Assembly (NCBI GenBank): GCA_900549245.1
Contig: URNQ01000034.1
Location: forward strand, 1-11,556
DNA: 11,556 nucleotides
DNA from: an uncultured Collinsella sp.
GTDB lineage: Bacteria > Actinomycetota > Coriobacteriia > Coriobacteriales > Coriobacteriaceae
Reading direction: 5' to 3'
A model generated the notes under the pieces. That model was given only the letters and a program-made list of their open reading frames with translations, had not been told where the DNA came from and made no database searches. Below are positions 7,376-11,556 of the stretch, piece after piece. The position numbers and the translations under genes are program-made. Numbering within the stretch: position 1 is the stretch's first letter; every line of letters begins with the position of its first letter.

Positions 7376-7436
7376 GGCATGCCATGCCACTCGCCGGAAT
7401 GCGGCATATGGTCTGTATGGCATTTGCGATAATGCC
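7376..7436. repeat. Cluster of GGCAT/ATGCC pentamers around a promoter
   Basis: Between the EcfT stop and the next gene the pentamer GGCAT or its complement ATGCC occurs six times: 7376-7380 with overlapping 7379-7383 (together the palindrome GGCATGCC), 7384-7388, 7403-7407, 7419-7423 and 7432-7436. The last two could pair as a short hairpin that spans the predicted -10 element, so a regulator-binding role is possible. It could also be chance. Confidence 0.4.
7425..7433 (+). promoter_or_regulatory. Extended -10 promoter for the Ntn-hydrolase gene
   Basis: TGCGATAAT fits an extended -10 (TGn followed by a hexamer matching TATAAT at 5 of 6). There is no clear -35 box. Transcription would start near 7440, about 24 bases before the ATG at 7464, leaving room for the Shine-Dalgarno GAGAGGAG at 7451-7458. 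This would make the gene a unit separate from the flavin cluster. Confidence 0.5.
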
Positions 7437-7463
7437 TATAGCATTGCTTTGAGAGGAGTCCTC

Positions 7464-8549
7464 ATGAAGCCACGTATCATTGCCATCACCTGCGGTGTTG
7501 CAGGAACCGCCGTCGGCCTTGCCGCTGCCGCCGGCATCGTTTACCGCAAGCAAATCAAGTCCGCCGCGTCGCTCAAACGCTTGACCGGCTACGCGGATGG
7601 CTATGACCTGTACGCAATCGACATTGCCTACGACTACGATCTTGATCGCATCATCGCCGCTGGCGTGCGCGACGACCAGGCCTACATCGATACCGTGGTG
7701 GCGCAGGTGCTGCCCGGTGTGCCGGCACATGTCCAGGCGCCCCAGTTTGCCTGCAGCGCTTTTGTCGCCGTAGATGCCGAAGGCCGTGTGCGCACCGGTC
7801 GCAATTACGACTTTAAGGACGACACCTCGGCGCTGCTGGCGCGCAATCACCCGCGCGACGGCTATGCCTCCATCGGGTTTGCCGCCCTTAACAACCTGGG
7901 CGATAACACTCCGCTTGACTCCGTCGCCGGACGCGCCGCCGCACTCATAGGCCCGTTTGCCCAGCTCGATGGTGTTAACGAATGCGGCGTGTCCATTGCC
8001 GTACTCACCCTGGATTCCAAGCCCTGTGACCAGGACACGCAACGCCCCGTCATCAATACCTCGCTCGCCATCCGTCTGGTGCTCGACCGTGCCGCCACCA
8101 CGCAAGAAGCTGTCGACCTGCTTTCCGCCTACGACATGCACGCCATGGCAGGACGCGATTACCACTTCTTTGTCAACGACGCCGCCGGTGACGCGCGGGT
8201 GGTGGAGTGGGATCCGCGCGATCCGGACCGCACTTTCAAAGCGACTCCTGTGCGCCAGGTTACGAACTTCTATGCCTGCTATGACGACGAAGTGCTGCCC
8301 AACCAAAAGAATGGCGAGCTGGGCCATGGTAAAGAGCGCGCCGCCGCAATCGCCGATGTCCTCGACGCCCATACCGGCGCCCAAGACGAGGCAGTCGCTT
8401 GGAAGGCCCTACGCGCTGCGGCACAAGAGCCCAATCCGGAAGACATCACCAGCAACACGCAGTGGTCGGTCGTCTTCGACAACACCGAGCCCGCTGCCGC
8501 CATCACGCTGCGCCGCCACTGGGGCAACGTCGATGCCTTCGCACTGTAA
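7464..8549 (+). CDS. Ntn-hydrolase, choloylglycine hydrolase / linear amide C-N hydrolase superfamily
   Basis: This 361-aa protein probably hydrolyses a linear amide bond. Residues 4-26 form a hydrophobic signal or anchor, and about 70 residues of propeptide follow. The likely nucleophile is C97 in FACSAF, with R113 and D116 in GRNYDF. The spacing C97/R113/D116 equals the C2/R18/D21 spacing of bile salt hydrolases as I recall it. DGVNECGVSIAV (169-180), VTNFY (N268) and TQWSVVFDN (332-340) match later conserved family blocks. Classical bile salt hydrolases begin directly at the Cys, so this one would need cleavage before C97 and is closer in layout to acid-ceramidase, N-acylethanolamine-hydrolase or acyltransferase-type members. 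The substrate cannot be read from the sequence. The start at 7464 is chosen for GAGAGGAG at 7451-7458. Whether the enzyme lies outside or inside the membrane is unclear, since basic residues flank both ends of the anchor. Confidence 0.8.
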   Translation: MKPRIIAITCGVAGTAVGLAAAAGIVYRKQIKSAASLKRLTGYADGYDLYAIDIAYDYDLDRIIAAGVRDDQAYIDTVVAQVLPGVPAHVQAPQFACSAFVAVDAEGRVRTGRNYDFKDDTSALLARNHPRDGYASIGFAALNNLGDNTPLDSVAGRAAALIGPFAQLDGVNECGVSIAVLTLDSKPCDQDTQRPVINTSLAIRLVLDRAATTQEAVDLLSAYDMHAMAGRDYHFFVNDAAGDARVVEWDPRDPDRTFKATPVRQVTNFYACYDDEVLPNQKNGELGHGKERAAAIADVLDAHTGAQDEAVAWKALRAAAQEPNPEDITSNTQWSVVFDNTEPAAAITLRRHWGNVDAFAL

Positions 8550-8618
8550 GGAGCCAGGCCCGTCGACCTTACGCTCGCCTGACGTTGCTTACATTTCCAT
8601 ACGCTTGAGCTAACACGT

Positions 8619-8651
8619 TTTACCCCCGTATCAACAGTGTGCGGGGGTAAA
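8619..8651. promoter_or_regulatory. Inverted repeat upstream of the phosphofructokinase promoter
   Basis: TTTACCCCCG (8619-8628) and CGGGGGTAAA (8642-8651) form a perfect 10-bp inverted repeat with a 13-base centre. No T-run follows on either strand, so it is a poor intrinsic terminator. Its right arm falls where the -35 box of the predicted pfk promoter would lie, which suits an operator; it could also end the preceding transcript. Confidence 0.6.
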
Positions 8652-8661
8652 CTTATGCGCA

Positions 8662-8670
8662 TGTTATAAC
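8662..8670 (+). promoter_or_regulatory. Extended -10 promoter of the phosphofructokinase gene
   Basis: TGTTATAAC is an extended -10 (TGn plus TATAAC, 5 of 6 to consensus). No -35 match exists 16-18 bases upstream, where the CGGGGG arm of the inverted repeat sits. Start of transcription would be near 8677, giving a very short leader in which GGAAGGA (8677-8683) is the ribosome site for the ATG at 8690. Confidence 0.5.
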
Positions 8671-8689
8671 TTGCCCGGAAGGATTCATC

Positions 8690-9769
8690 ATGCTTAGGAT
8701 CGGTCTTCTTACCAGTGGCGGCGACTGCCAAGCGCTCAACGCCACCATGCGCGGCATTGTCAAAACGCTTATGACCAATAGCGAAGAGCCTATTGAGATC
8801 TATGGTTTTGAGGACGGCTACCAGGGCCTTATCTACAGCAGGTTCCGCGTCATGACGCCCGCCGATTTTAGCGGCATCCTCACCCGCGGCGGCACCATCC
8901 TGGGCACGAGCCGCACGCCGTTCAAGCGCCTGGACATTCCCGAGGCCGACGGCGTCGAGAAGGTGCCCGCAATGGTCCACACCTATCATAAGCTGCAGCT
9001 CGACTGCCTGTTTATGCTGGGCGGTAACGGCTCCACCAAGACCGCCAACCGCCTGCGCGAAGAGGGCCTCAACGTTATCGCCCTGCCCAAGACCATCGAT
9101 AACGACACCTGGGGCACCGAGTTGACGTTTGGCTTTACGAGCGCCATCGACGTCGCCACCAAGTGCATCGACGACATCCACACCACCGCTTCGAGCCACG
9201 GGCGCGTGTTTGTCATCGAGATCATGGGCCACAAGGTCGGCTGGATTCCGCTGTATGCCGGCGTCGCGGGCGGCGCGGACGTCATCCTGATTCCCGAGAT
9301 CCCCTACGACATGGACAACGTCATCAAGACCATCGAGCATCGCATGGAAACCGGCAGCCGCTTTACCATCGTGGCCGTCGCCGAGGGCGCTATCTCTAAG
9401 GAGGACGCGGCGCTGTCCAAGAAGGAGTACAAGAAAAAGCTCGCCGAGCGCACGAGTCCGTCGATTGTCTACGACATCGCCAAGGAGATCGAGGCCAAGA
9501 CCGGTCGCGAGACCCGCGTCGCCATCCCCGGCCACACGCAGCGCGGCGGTCAGCCCGACGCCCAGGACCGCATCTTTGCAACCCAGTGCGGCGTCGAGGC
9601 AGCGCTCGGCTGCCTACGCGGCGAGTTTGGCTACATGATTGCCCTGCGTGACGGCAAGATGTGCCACATGCCGCTCGAGGAGGTCGCCGGCAAGCTCAAG
9701 TTTGTCGACCCCCAGAGCGACCTGGTGCGCGAGGCCAAGGCGTTGGGCATCAGCTTCGGCGACGAATAG
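8690..9769 (+). CDS. pfkA: 6-phosphofructokinase
   Basis: This 359-aa glycolytic enzyme phosphorylates fructose 6-phosphate at C1. Seen motifs are TSGGDCQALNA (8-18), GGNGS (111-115), PKTIDND (133-139) with catalytic base D137, IMGHKVGWI (178-186) and the substrate-binding GHTQRGGQPDAQDR (281-294). Length is slightly above the 320 aa of E. coli PfkA and fits the group III / mixed-substrate PFKs. The phosphoryl donor is ambiguous. The Gly in GGNGS is the ATP-type residue (Asp in PPi enzymes), whereas Lys in PKTIDND is typical of PPi-dependent and mixed-substrate forms, and the metal-contacting Asp of GGDGS is Asn113 here. The start is supported by GGAAGGA 6 bases upstream. It stands alone with its own promoter, and its last two codons and stop fall within a large palindrome. 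Confidence 0.95.
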   Translation: MLRIGLLTSGGDCQALNATMRGIVKTLMTNSEEPIEIYGFEDGYQGLIYSRFRVMTPADFSGILTRGGTILGTSRTPFKRLDIPEADGVEKVPAMVHTYHKLQLDCLFMLGGNGSTKTANRLREEGLNVIALPKTIDNDTWGTELTFGFTSAIDVATKCIDDIHTTASSHGRVFVIEIMGHKVGWIPLYAGVAGGADVILIPEIPYDMDNVIKTIEHRMETGSRFTIVAVAEGAISKEDAALSKKEYKKKLAERTSPSIVYDIAKEIEAKTGRETRVAIPGHTQRGGQPDAQDRIFATQCGVEAALGCLRGEFGYMIALRDGKMCHMPLEEVAGKLKFVDPQSDLVREAKALGISFGDE

Positions 9770-9945
9770 CCTCGGCTGGAACTGCTCTCATCGGAGGCCC
9801 CAGGGCTTTCCTCCCAAATCGTCCTCGGACATGTCAGGACCCCGCTGCGCGCTTCGCGCGGCGGGGTCCTTCCGTCCTGCGGAAAGATTTGGGAGGAAAG
9901 CCCTGGGGCCTCCTGCGGTAACTAGGGAGGCCGAGGCTATTCGTC
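9761..9945. repeat. 185-nt near-perfect palindrome (three nested stems on one axis)
   Basis: Three pairs of arms share the same centre at 9853. The outer arms are 9761-9776 with 9930-9945 (16 bp, perfect). The middle arms are 9793-9820 with 9886-9913 (28 bp, perfect). The inner arms are 9836-9851 with 9855-9870 (16 bp with one T-G pair), closing on a 3-base loop. The internal loops are equal on both sides (16 and 15 bases). The left outer arm contains the last two sense codons and stop of the phosphofructokinase gene. The inner stem could act as a terminator, but the whole is far larger than a terminator and looks like a palindromic repeat element or an inverted duplication. Confidence 0.92.
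9836..9873 (+). terminator. Inner GC-rich hairpin, possible pfk terminator
   Basis: AGGACCCCGC with GCGGGGTCCT, extended by GCGCG/CGCGC around a CTT loop, gives a 16-bp stem at the heart of the palindrome, followed by the short pyrimidine run TCC. It is the only strong hairpin after the phosphofructokinase stop and would probably stop transcription in either direction. The absence of a true T-run keeps confidence moderate. Confidence 0.5.
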
Positions 9946-10161
9946 TTCTTGCTGCAAGTGCGTGGGCTGAGATTTTGGGATGTTGCAGGCTCTTAGCTGA
10001 GAGTAGCACTGACATTTGTCCTAAAATGGCTGGGCGCTAGGGGTTGCTACCGGTAGTTGCGGTAGGGTTGGGGCAGATTCTAACTAGAAATGGTGGTCGC
10101 TACCGGTTGTTCTCGGCATACTCGGCTCATTCGATTCGACCATCAAACGAAAGGAACCACC
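9946..10161. other. Leader region before the XRE gene, no gene seen
   Basis: This stretch of 216 bases holds no convincing coding sequence. It contains the small dyads CTCT...AGAG (9990-10003), GACATTTGTC (10011-10020) and TTCTA..TAGAA (10078-10089), and the CTACCGGT repeats listed separately. No clear sigma-70 promoter is visible; CATACT at 10117-10122 is a weak -10 candidate. The Shine-Dalgarno AAAGGAA lies at 10150-10156. Confidence 0.6.
10046..10111. promoter_or_regulatory. Paired GCTACCGGTWGTT motifs, candidate operator
   Basis: GCTACCGGTAGTT (10046-10058) and GCTACCGGTTGTT (10099-10111) differ at one base and start 53 bases apart, close to five helical turns. The first contains the perfect 10-bp palindrome CTACCGGTAG, and a further CGGTAG follows at 10060-10065. 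Their position 50-115 bases before an XRE gene suggests autoregulation; this is an inference from placement. Confidence 0.5.
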
Positions 10162-11100
10162 ATGGATCTTGCGATGGCACAGCGCCTCGTCGATCGCCGC
10201 AAGGCTGCCGGGCTTTCTCAGGAGGCGCTTGCCGCCCAGCTGGGTGTGAGTCGTCAGGCTGTCAGTAAATGGGAGCGCAGCGAATCCTCGCCCGATACCG
10301 ATAACCTTATTGCGCTCGCCGCGCTGTATGGCGTGTCGCTGGATGAGCTGCTGTATGGGGAGGCGGTGGCTAGCGCTGATGACTCACAGGCTGATGATGA
10401 GGCACAGAACAGCAACGCCGGCACCAAAGCTTCAGATAAGGCTGAAGAGGCTGAGGCTTCTACTGAGCACGCTGATTGCAGCGATAAGCCACTTGTCGAT
10501 ATTTCCCTCGCGCGCGGTATCCACGTCATTGATCCCAATAAAGGCGAGGAAGTCCATGTTGGTTGGAGCGGCATCCATGTGACCAACGAGCGCAAGGGCG
10601 AAGAGGTGCATGTGGGGCCGGACGGCGTGCATATCGATACGCTTGAGGACGATGGACATAGCGTACGCACCAATGACGACGGCACCGTCACCATCGACGG
10701 CGAGACGTTTTCCAGCTGGAAGGAAGCACACGACAAGCTCGACCATCATGGCAAGCATTTCCACACCAAGGTCGGACGTGCATGGAACAAATTCCCCTTC
10801 CCCGCACTTGTTACTCTCGCCTATCTGGTGCTCGGCATTGTCTACGGCACATGGGGCATGGGGCTTTTCCTCGTCTTTCTGGTTCCCGTCTACTACGCGA
10901 TTGGTGACTTCATCGATCGGCGCCACCTGTCTAAGCTGATCGAGGCCATCTACCCGGCAGCCGCCATCGCTTGGTTCCTCTACATGTGGCTCTGTTTGGG
11001 ACAGCCCCATCCTGCATGGATCATCCTCATCACGATTCCCGTCATAAAGGCGCTCATGCGCTGGTGCCGCAAACAATGGAAGCACCGCAAACAGGCCTAA
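10162..11100 (+). CDS. Membrane-anchored XRE-family HTH regulator
   Basis: This 312-aa protein starts with a standard XRE helix-turn-helix (about 5-65), with GLSQEALAAQLGVSRQAVSKWER at 17-39 as two helices and turn. An acidic Ala/Glu/Asp/Ser linker follows (about 68-110). A repeat region comes next, in which residues 119-134 and 137-152 are 12 of 16 identical (GIHV....KGEEVHVG), with a weaker third copy from 155 (GVHID). The C-terminal third is hydrophobic, with about four membrane segments (near 213-231, 232-250, 259-279 and 284-299) and a basic tail. It probably binds DNA while tethered to the membrane and senses an envelope signal; the ligand is unknown. The start at 10162 is chosen for AAAGGAA at 10150-10156, although the frame is open upstream. 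Likely targets include the CTACCGGT motifs before the gene. Confidence 0.85.
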   Translation: MDLAMAQRLVDRRKAAGLSQEALAAQLGVSRQAVSKWERSESSPDTDNLIALAALYGVSLDELLYGEAVASADDSQADDEAQNSNAGTKASDKAEEAEASTEHADCSDKPLVDISLARGIHVIDPNKGEEVHVGWSGIHVTNERKGEEVHVGPDGVHIDTLEDDGHSVRTNDDGTVTIDGETFSSWKEAHDKLDHHGKHFHTKVGRAWNKFPFPALVTLAYLVLGIVYGTWGMGLFLVFLVPVYYAIGDFIDRRHLSKLIEAIYPAAAIAWFLYMWLCLGQPHPAWIILITIPVIKALMRWCRKQWKHRKQA

Positions 11101-11143
11101 CACGCTCCGACCCACCAGCACCCAACCGCCCCCGCCCTTCTCC

Positions 11144-11214
11144 TAAGTTGCGGTGAGATAGGGACTGTTTTGAAGCTCCAAAGCGCCAAACAGTCCGTAT
11201 ATCACCGCAACTTA
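11144..11214. repeat. 71-nt inverted repeat with TAAGTTGCGGTGA ends
   Basis: The arms 11144-11170 and 11188-11214 pair over 27 positions with only two mismatches: TAAGTTGCGGTGA against TCACCGCAACTTA, then ATA against TAT, then GGACTGTTT against AAACAGTCC. The loop is 17 bases. It begins 43 bases after the XRE stop. No T-run follows, so it is more like a dispersed palindromic element than a plain terminator, although it could stop transcription. Confidence 0.88.
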
Positions 11215-11270
11215 CAAACAACTGGGTCAGTTCCGGCACGGAGATTAGCATTGGGCTGACCGCGCGCCAA

Positions 11271-11420
11271 GAAAAGGGCCTATTTACTACGTTTAACTCG
11301 AGAGGGCCGACCATACCCGCCTTTTCCGAAAACTGGCAAGCCCCCTACCTGCGGTTTTAATTTCATAATCTTTGTCACGGTCGAGGGTGTGGTAGCAAAC
11401 GTAGTAGATAGGCCCATTTT
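11271..11420. repeat. 150-nt element bounded by long inverted repeats
   Basis: GGGCCTATTTACTACGTTT (11276-11294) pairs with AAACGTAGTAGATAGGCCC (11397-11415) over 19 positions with one T-G pair. The match extends outward through AAA/TTT and a further G-T pair after one mismatch. The interior of 102 bases is lower in GC than the rest of the window and has no clear gene. The layout is like that of a small non-autonomous mobile element, but no target-site duplication is visible at its ends. Confidence 0.75.
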
Positions 11421-11556
11421 GTGGCATACGACCCATACAAGCCCAATCTCGAAGGCCAAAGAGAGCCTCTCATCCACGCCTGCGAGCGAAAACCAAATAG
11501 AATGAAAGGCAAATGGAAAGCCCGTTTGACGGGGCAAACGCCGGGCCACCTAATGG

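Larger units (their letters stand above)
11101..11556. other. Gene-free region rich in palindromic elements
   Basis: After the XRE stop no convincing coding sequence remains to the end of the window. A minus-strand open frame of 89 codons (11280-11549) has no recognisable domain and no supported ribosome site, and it runs through the second inverted repeat. Base composition from about 11270 is clearly less GC-rich than in the genes. Apart from the two inverted repeats listed separately I see nothing definable here. Confidence 0.6.

Noticed and set aside
6615..8384. Long minus-strand open frame of 589 codons
   Set aside because: It lies opposite well-supported EcfT and Ntn-hydrolase genes, is a by-product of high-GC codon use, and its translation shows no domain.
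7464..8549. Classical bile salt hydrolase
   Set aside because: The catalytic Cys is internal at residue 97 behind a hydrophobic segment, whereas bile salt hydrolases expose Cys2; only the superfamily call is supported.
9761..9945. CRISPR array or insertion sequence
   Set aside because: There is one palindromic unit, with no spaced direct repeats, no transposase and no target-site duplication.
11280..11549. Minus-strand open frame of 89 codons in the gene-free right end
   Set aside because: No recognised domain and no supported ribosome site, and its 3' part passes through both arms of an inverted repeat. Kept only as a note within the region entry.

Overview
The window looks like chromosomal DNA of a high-GC, strictly fermentative Gram-positive gut bacterium of the Coriobacteriia, most like Collinsella. 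This placement is an inference from base composition, from the gene families present and from the lack of any outer-membrane component; I could not run a search. All nine supportable genes lie on the + strand. No rRNA, tRNA, CRISPR array, transposase or integrase is visible.

Block 1 (about 35-7370) is a tightly packed seven-gene cluster devoted to extracytoplasmic flavin chemistry. It holds a large membrane-anchored protein with three FMN-binding domains, a small single-domain FMN-binding protein, a NapH/NosR-type polytopic 4Fe-4S protein, an ApbE FAD:protein FMN transferase lipoprotein, a NusG-domain-II membrane protein, a fusion of a Gx-family membrane protein with an ECF-type ATPase, and a fusion of a second ECF ATPase with EcfT. 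A coherent model is that the NapH-like protein moves electrons out through the membrane to flavins that ApbE has attached covalently to the FMN-binding proteins, while the ECF-like transporter supplies flavin (or a related cofactor) outside the membrane. The family content resembles flavin-based extracellular electron transfer loci such as that of Listeria, but the two fusions and the degenerate ATPase site are unusual. A strong hairpin terminator lies only about 30 bases before the first start codon.

Block 2 (7371-8549) is a single Ntn-hydrolase of the linear-amide / choloylglycine-hydrolase superfamily. It carries an N-terminal membrane or signal segment and a long propeptide, and it has its own extended -10 promoter.

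Block 3 (8550-9769) is a 6-phosphofructokinase with a mixed set of phosphoryl-donor residues. An inverted repeat sits just upstream of its likely promoter.

Block 4 (9761-10161) starts with a 185-nt near-perfect palindrome that begins inside the last codons of the phosphofructokinase gene. It is followed by a leader with repeated CTACCGGT-type motifs.

Block 5 (10162-11100) is an XRE-type regulator with an internal repeat and about four C-terminal membrane segments. Block 6 (11101-11556) has no convincing gene and holds two separate long inverted repeats that look like dispersed palindromic elements.
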